The notes under the pieces: generated by a model | Database searches by the model: none | What the model saw: only the letters and a program-made list of their open reading frames with translations | Told to the model about the DNA's origin: nothing | Source: Desertivirga xinjiangensis | GTDB lineage: Bacteria > Bacteroidota > Bacteroidia > Sphingobacteriales > Sphingobacteriaceae | DNA: 64,000 nucleotides | Reading direction: 5' to 3' | Assembly (NCBI RefSeq): GCF_024436435.1 | Contig: NZ_JAFMZP010000004.1 | Coordinates: forward strand, 248,001 to 312,000 | Made by a program: the position numbers and the translations under genes | Part shown: piece after piece, positions 7,922 to 18,910 of the stretch | Position numbering within the stretch: position 1 is the stretch's first letter | How the letters are laid out: each line of letters begins with the position of its first letter

Positions 7922-9247
7922 TCATTCGTTGATCAAAAGCCGGTCAGAAATCAATTGTTCAACATAATTTCGGAGCCGGTCGGGTTTAATCTGGACCAGG
8001 ATATCCATGGCAAAGGCCTTTAGTAAAAGGGCTTTAGCGTTTTGCTGGGGAATGCCCCTGGCTTGCAGATAGAACATGGCATTTTCATCCAAAGTTCCAA
8101 CGGTACAACCATGAGAGCATTTCACGTCGTCAGCAAAAATCTCTAACTGTGGTTTTGTGTTGATGCTGGCATGGTCTGAAAGTAAAATGTTTTTGTTAGA
8201 TTGGTAAGCATTCGTTTTCTGCGCCAGACGTTCAACTTTTATCTTGCCGTTAAAAACGCCGGTAGCATATTCATCCATAATGCCTTTATAAAGTTCTTTG
8301 CTGTAACAATTGGGCTGACGGTTATCCACAAGGGTATGGTTGTCTACATGTGTTCGTCCGTTTATTAAATACAAACCGTAAAGGTGCGAATCGCAACCTT
8401 CGCCGTCCAGAATAAGATTAGTGTTATTGCGGATAGTTCCCCCATTAAGGGTAAGGCTTAATGCATGTACATAACTTTTGCCGGTTTGGTGAAAGTGCGT
8501 AGTGCTGATCTGGTTGGCATTAACAGTATTCTGTATCTTATAATATTCTACATAAGCATCTTTATTAACCACTACTTCCAAAACCTGGTTGCTGAGGTTA
8601 TCCATGGTACCTATAGTTGCAAAAGTTTCGGTGATCTGTATCCTGGATCCTCCGGCTGCAAAGATTAAATTACGAGGTTGAGAAAGGATATGATTATCCC
8701 TCACGTCTGAAATATGGTAGAAATAAAGGGGACGGTTCAAATCGCCCGGCTGCTTAAGATGGGGATGCACATAAATAAAAACACCGTCGTTGATGAAAGA
8801 GGTGTTAAGTGCATGAATACCGTCTTCCAGGTAGCGGTTACTGTGTCCGAGATGTTGTTTAACTATCGCGGCAAAATCGCTTTTCAGAGCTTCCGGCAAG
8901 GAAATTACGATTAATTCATCATTGGACGACCTGATGGAAGAAAGGCTGGAAATAAAGCGACCATTCACAAAAAAAAGTTCATCTGCGTCGGTACTTCCCG
9001 GTAGGCGTATGGAATCCAGAAAGGACTGGTCAATGCCCGACAACGCAGACGCCGATAGCGCCTGTTGGTACTCGTTGTTAAAAAGATTACTAACATTGGT
9101 ATACTTCCATTCTTCATGGCGTAAGCCTGGAATGCCCAGGCGAGTAAACCTATTGAACGCTTCGGTACGCAGGCTGGCCAGCTCATCGTTGGGATGACTG
9201 GCCTGAAGCTGGTCAAATCTTTTCTGAATGTAGCTGAGATCGATCAT
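7922..9247 (-). CDS. sufD: Fe-S cluster assembly protein SufD
   Basis: SufD pairs with SufB in the SufBC2D scaffold. The 441-residue protein has the weakly conserved N-terminal helical region (HEEWKYTNVSNLF), a beta-helix core and the family C-terminal motif CSHGCTVGTLDENAMFYLQARGI beginning around residue 376, where the conserved histidine and cysteine lie. It starts 13 bases after sufC and is followed 10 bases later by sufS. SufB-like features such as the YLEGC segment are absent, which separates it from the paralogue at the head of the operon. Confidence 0.93.
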   Translation of the reverse strand: MIDLSYIQKRFDQLQASHPNDELASLRTEAFNRFTRLGIPGLRHEEWKYTNVSNLFNNEYQQALSASALSGIDQSFLDSIRLPGSTDADELFFVNGRFISSLSSIRSSNDELIVISLPEALKSDFAAIVKQHLGHSNRYLEDGIHALNTSFINDGVFIYVHPHLKQPGDLNRPLYFYHISDVRDNHILSQPRNLIFAAGGSRIQITETFATIGTMDNLSNQVLEVVVNKDAYVEYYKIQNTVNANQISTTHFHQTGKSYVHALSLTLNGGTIRNNTNLILDGEGCDSHLYGLYLINGRTHVDNHTLVDNRQPNCYSKELYKGIMDEYATGVFNGKIKVERLAQKTNAYQSNKNILLSDHASINTKPQLEIFADDVKCSHGCTVGTLDENAMFYLQARGIPQQNAKALLLKAFAMDILVQIKPDRLRNYVEQLISDRLLINE

Positions 9248-9260
9248 AAGATTTATTCAA

Positions 9261-10052
9261 TCATGTTTTGGAAATATTTTCTGGTTGAGTTGCGGAGACA
9301 GAACTTTCTGATTCCTCCCGGATGAAATCATAACCTTTTTCCTCCAGCTCGAGAGCCAGGTCTTTTGTGCCTGATCTAACGATCTGGCCGTTGTACAGGA
9401 CATGGACAAAATCGGGGACAATATATTCCAGTAGGCGCTGATAATGTGTAATAAGCAGGATCGCCCGGTTCTCATTTCTCAGGGTATTTACGCCTTTAGC
9501 AACAATGCGCAACGCGTCGATATCGAGACCGGAATCGGTTTCATCCAGAATGGCCAGTGATGGCTCAAGCATAGCCATTTGAAAAATTTCATTCCGTTTT
9601 TTCTCACCCCCCGAAAATCCTTCGTTCATAGAGCGGGTAAGCAGTGACTGATCCATATCTACCAGACGCATTTTTTCCTTCATTAACTTTAAGAACGCAA
9701 CGGCATCTAACGGAGCCTCTCCATGATACTTCCTGTTTTCGTTGACCGCCGTTTTTATGAATTGTGTGGTGCTCACCCCTGGGATTTCTACCGGATATTG
9801 AAATGCGAGGAACATTCCTTCGTGTGCACGATCTTCAGGTGAAAGCTCCAGCAGGTTTTTTCCAAAGAAGGTGATGCGCCCTTGTGTTACTTCATATTCT
9901 TCTCGTCCTGCCAGTACTAATGCCAGGGTACTTTTTCCCGACCCGTTCGGGCCCATAATGGCATGGACCTCACCTGCCTTAATTTCCAGGTTTACGCCTT
10001 TTAATATCTTTTTTCCGTCTGTTTCTGCGTGTATATCTTGGATTAATAACAT
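9261..10052 (-). CDS. sufC: Fe-S cluster assembly ATPase SufC
   Basis: SufC is the ABC-type ATPase of the SufBC2D complex. The 263-residue protein has Walker A GPNGSGKST (about residues 35-43), the signature FSGGEKKRNEIFQ that typifies SufC, and Walker B LAILDETDSGLD. The switch histidine is in LLITHYQRLL. The last roughly 15 residues form a serine- and glutamate-rich tail beyond the usual end. It begins 35 bases after sufB. No membrane domain is nearby, as expected for a soluble ABC ATPase. Confidence 0.95.
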   Translation of the reverse strand: MLLIQDIHAETDGKKILKGVNLEIKAGEVHAIMGPNGSGKSTLALVLAGREEYEVTQGRITFFGKNLLELSPEDRAHEGMFLAFQYPVEIPGVSTTQFIKTAVNENRKYHGEAPLDAVAFLKLMKEKMRLVDMDQSLLTRSMNEGFSGGEKKRNEIFQMAMLEPSLAILDETDSGLDIDALRIVAKGVNTLRNENRAILLITHYQRLLEYIVPDFVHVLYNGQIVRSGTKDLALELEEKGYDFIREESESSVSATQPENISKT

Positions 10053-10087
10053 AAGAGTCTGTTTAAAGAATGAAATTACTATCAGCT

Positions 10088-11533
10088 TTATCCAACACTT
10101 CCTTCCAGATTGATTGCCAGAAGTTTTTGTGCTTCAACGGCAAATTCCATTGGTAACTGATTCATCACTTCTCTGGCAAAGCCATTTACTATCAAAGCAA
10201 CAGCCGTTTCACTGTCTATGCCTCGCTGTTTGCAGTAAAAGAGCTGATCTTCCCCAATCTTAGAAGTAGTTGCCTCATGCTCAACTACCGAGCTGTTATT
10301 TTTTACTTCGATATATGGAAATGTGTGTGCGCCACAGCGGTCGCCTAATAATAGCGAGTCGCACTGCGAGTAGTTTCGGGCATTAGTAGCCCATTTACTG
10401 GCCCTGACCAGGCCCCGGTAGCTGTTATTACTGAACCCGGCAGAAATTCCTTTTGAGACTATACGGCTTTTAGTGTTTTTTCCCAAATGGATCATTTTTG
10501 TGCCAGTATCAGCCTGCTGATAGTTATTAGTCAAGGCAATGGAATAAAACTCTCCGATAGAGCTGTCTCCTTTCAGGATCACGCTGGGGTATTTCCAGGT
10601 TATGGCAGAGCCGGTTTCCACCTGCGTCCAGGAGATCTTTGATCTGTAACCCTGGCATATCCCCCGTTTGGTTACGAAATTATAGATACCGCCATGGCCT
10701 TCCTTGTCACCGGGATACCAGTTTTGAACGGTGGAATATTTGATCTCTGCTTTTTCAAGAGCTACAAGTTCTACAACAGCGGCATGTAACTGGTTTTCAT
10801 CCCGCATAGGGGCGGTACATCCTTCCAGGTAGCTCACATAACTCTCATCCTCAGCGATGATAAGGGTTCGTTCAAACTGCCCGGTGTTTTCTGCATTGAT
10901 GCGGAAATATGTGGAAAGTTCCATGGGGCAGCGTACGCCCTTTGGGATATAGCAAAAAGAACCATCAGTAAACACGGCGGAATTCAGGGCTGCAAAGTAG
11001 TTGTCGGTCATTGGAACTACAGAGCCGAGGTATTTTTTTACCAGTTCAGGATGATTTTGAATCGCTTCACCCATTGAACAAAAAATTATTCCTATCTCTT
11101 CCAGTTGCTTTTTAAAGGAAGTTGCTACCGAAACGCTGTCCATAACAACATCCACAGCAACTCCACTAAGACGTTTTTGTTCCTCAAGGGAAATTCCCAG
11201 CTTGTCGAAAGTGCGTTTTAGTTCCGGGTCGAGGTCGTCAATGCTGTTTAAACTTGGTTTTTGTTGCGGGGCAGCGTAGTAGATGATGTCCTGGTAGTCG
11301 ATAGGGGGGTAGGCAACATTAGGCCATTTGGGTTCTTCCATTTTTAGCCAGCCTGCGTAGGCCTTGAGCCGCCATTCGAGCATCCAGTCGGGTTCTTTTT
11401 TCTTAGCAGAGATGAGGCGTATCACATCCTCATTAAGCCCTTTCGGTACCGTATCTGTTTCTATGTCTGTAACAAATCCATACTTATAATCCTTTAGTAC
11501 AGTCTGTTGCAGAGTACTCAATTCATCTTTCAT
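10088..11533 (-). CDS. sufB: Fe-S cluster assembly scaffold SufB
   Basis: SufB is the scaffold subunit on which clusters are built. The 481-residue product has the SufB N-terminus ([10 protein letters not shown]), the block [20 protein letters not shown], the YLEGCTAPM segment with the conserved cysteine, and the C-terminal [23 protein letters not shown]. The frame stays open to 11635, but the extra 34 residues are hydrophobic and unlike the family, so the ATG at 11533 is taken as the start. It leads the six-gene leftward operon. No IscR/Rrf2-type regulator is present in the window. Confidence 0.95.
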   Translation of the reverse strand: MKDELSTLQQTVLKDYKYGFVTDIETDTVPKGLNEDVIRLISAKKKEPDWMLEWRLKAYAGWLKMEEPKWPNVAYPPIDYQDIIYYAAPQQKPSLNSIDDLDPELKRTFDKLGISLEEQKRLSGVAVDVVMDSVSVATSFKKQLEEIGIIFCSMGEAIQNHPELVKKYLGSVVPMTDNYFAALNSAVFTDGSFCYIPKGVRCPMELSTYFRINAENTGQFERTLIIAEDESYVSYLEGCTAPMRDENQLHAAVVELVALEKAEIKYSTVQNWYPGDKEGHGGIYNFVTKRGICQGYRSKISWTQVETGSAITWKYPSVILKGDSSIGEFYSIALTNNYQQADTGTKMIHLGKNTKSRIVSKGISAGFSNNSYRGLVRASKWATNARNYSQCDSLLLGDRCGAHTFPYIEVKNNSSVVEHEATTSKIGEDQLFYCKQRGIDSETAVALIVNGFAREVMNQLPMEFAVEAQKLLAINLEGSVG

Positions 11534-11736
11534 CACAATAGGATTAAGTCTTGTAATTGAATGTCTCAATGTAAATATAACGAAAATGTGCGGGTTTGTT
11601 TTATGTAATAGAGGATAATAACATTCAGTAAACAATTGAAAGCTATCAGTGCCGATTGAAAATGTAATGCAAGTGGAAATTTTTTGTTTGGCTAAAAATA
11701 AATTCGCTGATCAATCTATAAAACCTATAGATATTT

Positions 11737-11744
11737 TATATTTG
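11737..11744 (+). promoter_or_regulatory. Bacteroidota -7 element for the sulfhydrylase gene
   Basis: TATATTTG matches TANNTTTG exactly and lies 40 bases before the ATG at 11785. No clear TTG is found 19-21 bases upstream, so the -33 half is weak. The gap to sufB is 251 bp, enough for two divergent promoters. Confidence 0.5.
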
Positions 11745-11757
11745 TCTTTAACCTTAA

Positions 11758-13089
<1,332 letters not shown>

Positions 13090-13275
13090 GCGAAGCTAGC
13101 CGCTTCTTCCGTTCCGGTGGGAGCCATGGGCCGTGTCCGCACACTTTTTTTCGGAAAGAAGCTGTGTGTATACATTTGTTTATTAATAATGTTTGCACGA
13201 TGTTCATTTTTTTGTTGTTGATTATTAACTAGTTATAATTTTGTTTGAAATAATAAATATATTTTTTACATTTTT

Positions 13276-13306
13276 TTTGGAGATGAGGGCTTTATATCTA
13301 TATTTG
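13276..13306 (+). promoter_or_regulatory. Full Bacteroidota-type promoter for a candidate small RNA
   Basis: TTTG at 13276-13279 and TATATTTG at 13299-13306 are separated by 19 bp, matching the -33 TTTG / -7 TANNTTTG pattern and spacing. Transcription would begin near 13311-13313. It does not point at a long ORF. Confidence 0.65.
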
Positions 13307-13308
13307 TG

Positions 13309-13378
13309 ATGCCCTCCCAAAGGGCATGTTTTTCATAGGTAGATGTAGGGTCGAATACTAGTATTCGACCCTTTTTTT
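13309..13378 (+). ncRNA. Candidate orphan small RNA, about 65-70 nt
   Basis: Just downstream of a full promoter match lies a short hairpin (arms 13309-13315 and 13321-13327, 5-base loop), then about 20 bases of single strand, then a perfect 24-nt palindrome (13348-13371) followed by seven Ts. That gives a transcript of about 65-70 nt with two stem-loops and its own terminator. If transcription starts at or after 13311 the first stem loses its outer pairs but keeps its GC core. It holds only an 11-codon ORF (ATG 13326 to TAG 13360). It does not match an RNA family I recognise. The region is flanked by metY and manC, whose reading directions converge here. Confidence 0.5.
13348..13378 (+). terminator. 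Rho-independent terminator
   Basis: A perfect 24-nt palindrome (13348-13371) is followed by T7 at 13372-13378. It ends the candidate small RNA and may back up termination of metY. Confidence 0.85.
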
Positions 13379-13641
13379 ATAAAAAAATTTGAGGTTATGC
13401 GGAGGAGCGGAAACATTACAATAAAATGCTTGTAACGCAGGATGTTAGCACACGCGGTACTCGAGCGCTAGCAAGGGATTTAACGGATTAGAGACTTTTA
13501 TTTTACTGAATCCTAAGAAATCCTTCGGAATTTTCGGACGGGATAGAAAAATATTTATACTTATGCTCTTAGGCTCTTTGGTATATTTAGGCTCTTCGGG
13601 ATATTTATCCCGAAGCCCTATCGTAGGTTCCCCGAACCGCA
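13379..13641. other. Non-coding spacer with dispersed palindromes
   Basis: This stretch has a 13-base motif (13445-13457) that recurs in inverted orientation at 18927-18939, a hairpin TTCGGGAT/ATCCCGAA near 13597-13615, and two degenerate copies of a roughly 21-base phrase around 13569-13610. A 65-codon minus-strand frame is open here, but its content looks like translated repeat. I see no convincing gene. Confidence 0.55.
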
Positions 13642-14724
13642 CTAAATATATTCCACACCAAATCGTGCTTTAACATCGGCCACAATTTGCTTGACGTTCT
13701 GTTCCTGGCTTTTCTGACAAACCATCAGTGTGTTGTTTGATTCAACGATTATGTAGTCATCGAGCCCCTGTAAGATAACCAGTTTTTCACCTGGTACATT
13801 AACCATGCAATTTGATGAATCGTACATGATCACTTTGTCAGAAGGAATTACAGCGTTGCCAACGTAGTCTTTATCAGCAAGTTCATAAACTGACGACCAG
13901 GTGCCGAGATCGGACCAGCCGAAATCAGTGGGAAGTACGTATACGTTATCGGCTTTCTCCATTATTCCATAATCAATCGAAATATTGGTGCACTGATAAT
14001 AAGCGTTTTGAATAAAGGAATGTTCGGCAGGTGTATCAAATACACTTTCTCCTTCCTTGAAAATATCGTTTATATCAGGCAGGTATCTCTCAAACGAGCT
14101 GATTATTGCTTTTGCAGACCACACAAAAATACCGGCATTCCATAGAAAGTCCCCACTTTGAAGGAATGATTTAGCTATTTCCAGACTCGGTTTTTCGGTG
14201 AAAGTTTTCACCTTGTGGAAATTGTCCTCGAGGGTCTGGGCGTTGAATTGAATGTATCCATATCCGGTATCAGGACGTGAGGGTTTGATACCCAGGGTGA
14301 TCAGGCAGTTGTGTCTCTTGCTTACTTCGAGGGATTTGTTGATATCATTTACGAATTCCTCGGTATTGAGGATCAGATGGTCTGATGGAGCTACCACGAT
14401 GGAAGCATCAGGATTAAGGATGCTTATTTTATGGCAGGCATATGCAATACATGGGGCTGTATTACGCATAACAGGCTCTCCTAAAATCTGGGTTTCATCA
14501 ATTGCAGGGATTTGTTCCTTTACCAGGGATTTATAAATGTCATTTGTGACTATATAAATGTTCTCTGCCGGCACAATTTTCAGAAAACGTTCATATGTAT
14601 TTTGTATGAGCGTTTTTCCGGTACCTAATATGTCGATAAATTGTTTTGGATGAGCAGTCCGGCTTATTGGCCAAAACCGGCTTCCGACTCCGCCAGCCAT
14701 TATAACGGCATAAAAATCTTTCAT
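13642..14724 (-). CDS. manC: Mannose-1-phosphate guanylyltransferase
   Basis: The enzyme makes GDP-mannose from mannose-1-phosphate and GTP for polysaccharide and glycan synthesis. The 360-residue protein carries the nucleotidyltransferase signature AGGVGSRFWPIS (residues 10-21) with HPKQF after it, the metal/sugar segment VAPSDHLI, and FTEKP. WSDLGTW near residue 270 is typical of GMP enzymes. It lacks the fused C-terminal isomerase domain of longer ManC proteins. It lies 67 bases downstream of kdsD on the same strand, forming a surface-sugar pair. Confidence 0.92.
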   Translation of the reverse strand: MKDFYAVIMAGGVGSRFWPISRTAHPKQFIDILGTGKTLIQNTYERFLKIVPAENIYIVTNDIYKSLVKEQIPAIDETQILGEPVMRNTAPCIAYACHKISILNPDASIVVAPSDHLILNTEEFVNDINKSLEVSKRHNCLITLGIKPSRPDTGYGYIQFNAQTLEDNFHKVKTFTEKPSLEIAKSFLQSGDFLWNAGIFVWSAKAIISSFERYLPDINDIFKEGESVFDTPAEHSFIQNAYYQCTNISIDYGIMEKADNVYVLPTDFGWSDLGTWSSVYELADKDYVGNAVIPSDKVIMYDSSNCMVNVPGEKLVILQGLDDYIIVESNNTLMVCQKSQEQNVKQIVADVKARFGVEYI

Positions 14725-14791
14725 TATAATATTCCTTTTTTGTTTGCAATGAATATCATGTTTTGATATGATAGTTCACCTGATTTATTAA

Positions 14792-15757
14792 TTATATAAT
14801 TCCCTCTTTCAGTAGGTCGTGTAAATGGATAATACCTTTGTAACTACCATCTTTTGTTACTATTAATTGGGTTATGTTATTGCTTCTCAATATACTGAGC
14901 GCATTCACAGCAAGCTCATCACTATCGATTAGCCGCGGGTTTCTGCCCATTATATCTTTTGCTGTTAATTCTGCAAATGACTCAAATTTTTCCATCATTC
15001 TACGAATATCCCCGTCTGTGATAATTCCCAGAATCGTGTCGCCTTCAACTACAGTTACTGCCCCTAAACGGTTTCGGGTAATTTCCAAAATTACATTCCT
15101 GATAGCTGCGTCGGGATCAATCTGAGGTTTTTCATTGTGTATGTACAAGTCGCTCACCTTTAGATACAAGCGCTTGCCCAATGACCCACCAGGGTGATAT
15201 TTAGCAAAATCAGCACTGCTAAATTCCCTGCATTCAAGCAAGCATACTGCAATCATATCGCCCATTATGAGTTGCGCTGTTGTACTCGTGGTTGGCGCCA
15301 GGTTGTGCGGACAAGCCTCCATGGAGGTTGTCGTGTCGAGAATGTAGTCTGCCTGGAGGGCCAAAAATGAATTAATGTCGCCCACCATTGCAATTACGGT
15401 ATGGCCGGCTAATTTTAGTAAGGGGACTAATACTTTTATTTCGGGAGTATTCCCGCTTTTCGAGATACAAATTACCGTGTCGTTCTGTTGAATTATTCCG
15501 AGATCTCCGTGAATGGCATCGGCTGCGTGCATAAAAATAGAGGGTGTACCTGTTGAATTTAAGGTTGCTACAATCTTTTGTGCAATGATCGCGCTTTTTC
15601 CGATTCCGGTAAGAATAACTCTGCCTTTAATATTCAGCAGATGGTTGATTATCACCCCAAAGTCATTATTTATTTTCGAAGATAACGAAGAAATGCCTTC
15701 AAGTTCTATTTTGAGTGTTCTTTGTGCGATTTGTATGATCTCGGATATAGTTTTCAA
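14792..15757 (-). CDS. kdsD: Arabinose-5-phosphate isomerase (KdsD/KpsF)
   Basis: The enzyme converts ribulose-5-phosphate to arabinose-5-phosphate, the first step to Kdo for LPS. The 321-residue protein has an N-terminal SIS domain (TGIGKSAIIAQK, CISKSGNTPEI, ending in AKYHPGGSLGKRL) followed by two CBS modules (about residues 205-320). The start codon read here is TTG (15757), because no ATG lies near the family N-terminus. kdsA, three steps later in the same pathway, lies 2.3 kb away beyond recQ on the other strand. Confidence 0.92.
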   Translation of the reverse strand: MKTISEIIQIAQRTLKIELEGISSLSSKINNDFGVIINHLLNIKGRVILTGIGKSAIIAQKIVATLNSTGTPSIFMHAADAIHGDLGIIQQNDTVICISKSGNTPEIKVLVPLLKLAGHTVIAMVGDINSFLALQADYILDTTTSMEACPHNLAPTTSTTAQLIMGDMIAVCLLECREFSSADFAKYHPGGSLGKRLYLKVSDLYIHNEKPQIDPDAAIRNVILEITRNRLGAVTVVEGDTILGIITDGDIRRMMEKFESFAELTAKDIMGRNPRLIDSDELAVNALSILRSNNITQLIVTKDGSYKGIIHLHDLLKEGII

Positions 15758-15853
15758 ATAAAGATTTTTTAAATAAAAGTATCATTTTCCGCCAAAAATA
15801 TGTTATTTTGACCTAAATTTTAGCCTTTCTAAAATAATTTCCCGGTGAGGACG

Positions 15854-18043
15854 ATGGAGATAAAGAAATCATTATTCGATAATTTACAGAACTTTTTTGG
15901 CTTTGATAACTTTAAAGGAGAACAGGAAGCCATTATAACTAATATTTTACAAAAGAAAGATACGTTTGTAATTATGCCTACAGGCGGTGGTAAATCAATA
16001 TGCTACCAGCTGCCTGCTTTAATGAGTGAGGGGACGGCCGTGGTAATTTCTCCCTTGATTGCTCTGATGAAAAATCAGGTTGATCAATTGAGAGCATTTG
16101 GTGGAACAGAGAGCATTGCTCATTTTCTCAACTCTTCTTTAAATAAGGCGGAGATAACCAAGGTTAAGCAAGACGTATTGAGTGGCGAAACAAAGCTGCT
16201 TTATGTGGCACCTGAATCTCTTGCAAAAGCGGAAAATATTGATTTTCTGAGACTAATAACTGTGTCATTTGTTGCCGTGGATGAGGCGCATTGTATTTCT
16301 GAGTGGGGGCATGACTTCAGGCCGGAGTACCGGAAGATCAGACAAGTGATCAGCAGTATCGGCGAAAATATTCCTATCATTGCATTGACTGCCACTGCAA
16401 CTCCAAAAGTTCAGCAGGATATTATCAAAAACCTGCAGATGAACAATTCCACACTGTTTAAGTCGTCATTTAATCGCCCCAACTTGTATTATGAAGTAAG
16501 GGCAAAGCGAAACGTGCTTAAAGAGATTATCCGTTTCATTAAAAACCACCCGGGCAAGACGGGAATTGTATATTGTCTTAGTCGTAAAAAGGTTGAGGAG
16601 GTTGCTGAAGCCCTTAACCTGAATGGTATAAAGGCGCTTCCTTATCATGCGGGTCTCGAACCGAAAGTTCGGGCTGAAACTCAGGACAAGTTCCTAATGG
16701 AGGATGTAGAGGTGATTGTAGCAACAATTGCTTTCGGAATGGGGATCGATAAACCAGATGTCCGGTATGTTATACACCATGACATTCCTAAAAGTATGGA
16801 AGGGTATTATCAGGAAACCGGGCGCGCAGGCCGGGATGGTGGTGAAGGCGTCTGCGTGGCTTTTTACTCTGAGAAGGATATTGATAAGCTTGCCAAGTTT
16901 ATGAAGGATAAACCTGTTTCCGAACGGGAAATAGGAACTCAGATCCTGAAAGAGGTGATTGATTATGCGGAATCTGCGGTATGCAGGCGTAAGCAGATCT
17001 TACATTATTTCGGCGAAAACTTCAGTGAAGATAGCTGCGGTGAGATGTGCGACAATTGCCGGGCAGAGAAGACACATTTTGAGGGAGCTGACAAACTGCA
17101 GCATACGTTGCGAATCATAGAGGCTCTCGGTGAGAAGTTTGACGACCATCATATCATAAGCTTTATGATCGGAGAGGAAACTCCTCAGATCGTGGCTTAT
17201 GACCATAATAAACTTCCTGAATTCGGAATGGGTAAAGAAGACGGGATTTTGTTATGGAAGTCGCTGCTGCGCCAGACATTATTGAGTAATTACGTTTCGA
17301 AAGATATAGACAATTACGGGTTGTTAAGGCTTACACCTGCCGGAAAAGACTTTATTGTTAATCCTTATACTGTTCGCTTTGTATTAAACAGGCAAATGGA
17401 CTCTGCCGAGGATGATTCCGAAGAAGGAGGACAACAAGGGGGAGGAGCTTTGGATACGGAGCTTCTGAAAATGCTGAAAGAACTCCGTAAAAAAATTGCA
17501 AAGCAAAAAAATCTGCCGCCATTTGTTATTTTTCAGGATCCGTCATTGGATGAGATGTGTACGCATTATCCGGTTAGTATTGATGAGCTGAAACAAATTC
17601 AGGGCGTAGGTTCTGGTAAGGCACTTAAGTTCGGTGCTCCATTTATTGAACTTATTAAAAAGTACGTTGAGGAGAATGATATAGATCGTCCGATAGATCT
17701 GGTTATAAAAAGTGCTGCAAATAAATCGGCATTGAAAGTTTCGATCATTCAAAATATAGACCGGCAAATTGCTCTTGACGATATAGCTTCAGCCAAAGGC
17801 ATTACTTATGAAGACATTCTCCGTGAGGTTGAATCCATAGTTAATTCAGGCACCAAGCTTAACCTTAACTATTATATCGATGAAATGATTGATGAAGACC
17901 GGCAGGATGAGGTGTTTGATTATTTCAGATCGGCTGAAGTGGATTCTATCGATGAAGCGCTTAGGGAGTTGGGAAGTGATGATTATACTATTGAAGAATT
18001 GCAGTTGATGCGTATTAAATTTTTATCAGAACTTGGTAATTAA
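15854..18043 (+). CDS. recQ: ATP-dependent DNA helicase RecQ
   Basis: RecQ unwinds DNA 3' to 5' in recombination and repair. The 729-residue protein has the Q/I motifs (GEQEAI, MPTGGGKSICYQLP), DEAHCISEWGHDFRPEY, and motif VI QETGRAGRDG. A zinc-binding RQC segment with four cysteines follows (CRRKQILHYFGE ... CGEMCDNC), then an HRDC-like domain and an extended acidic C-terminus typical of Bacteroidota RecQ. A GTG at 15845 is open, but GGTGAGG just before ATG 15854 is a good ribosome site and decides the start. The stop codon touches the kdsA ATG. Confidence 0.95.
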   Translation: MEIKKSLFDNLQNFFGFDNFKGEQEAIITNILQKKDTFVIMPTGGGKSICYQLPALMSEGTAVVISPLIALMKNQVDQLRAFGGTESIAHFLNSSLNKAEITKVKQDVLSGETKLLYVAPESLAKAENIDFLRLITVSFVAVDEAHCISEWGHDFRPEYRKIRQVISSIGENIPIIALTATATPKVQQDIIKNLQMNNSTLFKSSFNRPNLYYEVRAKRNVLKEIIRFIKNHPGKTGIVYCLSRKKVEEVAEALNLNGIKALPYHAGLEPKVRAETQDKFLMEDVEVIVATIAFGMGIDKPDVRYVIHHDIPKSMEGYYQETGRAGRDGGEGVCVAFYSEKDIDKLAKFMKDKPVSEREIGTQILKEVIDYAESAVCRRKQILHYFGENFSEDSCGEMCDNCRAEKTHFEGADKLQHTLRIIEALGEKFDDHHIISFMIGEETPQIVAYDHNKLPEFGMGKEDGILLWKSLLRQTLLSNYVSKDIDNYGLLRLTPAGKDFIVNPYTVRFVLNRQMDSAEDDSEEGGQQGGGALDTELLKMLKELRKKIAKQKNLPPFVIFQDPSLDEMCTHYPVSIDELKQIQGVGSGKALKFGAPFIELIKKYVEENDIDRPIDLVIKSAANKSALKVSIIQNIDRQIALDDIASAKGITYEDILREVESIVNSGTKLNLNYYIDEMIDEDRQDEVFDYFRSAEVDSIDEALRELGSDDYTIEELQLMRIKFLSELGN

Positions 18044-18856
18044 ATGATCCAGAATATTCCTCAAATCAAGCACACGAGCAGTAATAACTTCTTTCTGATG
18101 GCTGGTCCCTGTGCTATCGAGGGCGAAGAAATAGCGATGCGTATCGCTGAACGTATCGTCAATATCACTGACAAACTTAATATCCCTTTTATTTTTAAAG
18201 GGTCTTATAAAAAAGCTAATCGCTCCCGTATTGATTCATTTACCGGAATTGGTGACGAAAAAGCGCTTAAAATTCTGTCTAAGATCAGCGCAGAGTTCGG
18301 GGTGCCTACAGTTACTGATATTCATGAAAGTGCCGAAGCTGCAATGGCGGCCGAGTATGTAGATGTCATACAGATCCCGGCCTTTTTATGCAGGCAAACC
18401 GATCTGCTGATTGCCGCTGCGAAAACCGGTAAGGTGATCAATATAAAGAAAGGACAGTTCTTATCTGCAGCATCTATGAAGTTTGCCGTAGATAAAGTTG
18501 TCGATTCTGGTAATTCCAATGTGATCTTAACGGATAGAGGCAATACTTTCGGATACCAGGATTTAATTGTGGATTATAGAGGTATTCCCGAGATGAAATC
18601 TTTTGGGGTTCCGGTTGTGATGGATTGTACACATTCATTACAGCAGCCAAATCAATCATCCGGCGTGACAGGTGGTAAACCTGCATTGATTGAAACAATT
18701 GCAAAAGCTGCAATTGCTGTGGGAGCTGACGGGTTGTTCATAGAAACGCATCCCGAACCTGAAAACGCTAAATCGGATGGCGCGAATATGTTGCATCTGG
18801 AATTACTTGAACCATTATTGGAGAAACTTTTAAGGATTCGACAGGCAATTATTTAG
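18044..18856 (+). CDS. kdsA: 3-deoxy-8-phosphooctulonate synthase
   Basis: KdsA condenses arabinose-5-phosphate with phosphoenolpyruvate to Kdo-8-phosphate, the committed step to the LPS inner core. The 270-residue protein has FLMAGPCAIEGEE at residues 17-29, FKGSYKKANRS, a QIPAFLCRQTDLL block and GADGLFIETHPEP near the end. It begins on the base after the recQ stop codon with no gap, so it is probably translated by coupling. A strong terminator follows 10 bases after the stop. Confidence 0.95.
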   Translation: MIQNIPQIKHTSSNNFFLMAGPCAIEGEEIAMRIAERIVNITDKLNIPFIFKGSYKKANRSRIDSFTGIGDEKALKILSKISAEFGVPTVTDIHESAEAAMAAEYVDVIQIPAFLCRQTDLLIAAAKTGKVINIKKGQFLSAASMKFAVDKVVDSGNSNVILTDRGNTFGYQDLIVDYRGIPEMKSFGVPVVMDCTHSLQQPNQSSGVTGGKPALIETIAKAAIAVGADGLFIETHPEPENAKSDGANMLHLELLEPLLEKLLRIRQAII

Positions 18857-18866
18857 CTAACGAAAA

Positions 18867-18905
18867 ATAAAAATGGCCGGCATGTTGCCGGCCATTTTTA
18901 TTTTT
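18867..18905 (+). terminator. Rho-independent terminator after kdsA
   Basis: Perfect 15-bp arms (18867-18881 and 18887-18901) with a 5-base loop, T-rich on the 3' side. The A-rich 5' arm would allow some activity on the minus strand too, for the gene ending at 18961. Confidence 0.9.
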
Positions 18906-18910
18906 GCTCT

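Noticed and set aside
10088-11635. Longer SufB starting at 11635
   Set aside because: The extra 34 residues are hydrophobic and lie in the divergent promoter region; family members start at the later ATG (11533).
13445-13642. 65-codon minus-strand ORF between manC and the small RNA
   Set aside because: It consists largely of short inverted and direct repeats, has no domain or signal, overlaps the manC stop and carries a dispersed palindrome at its 3' end.
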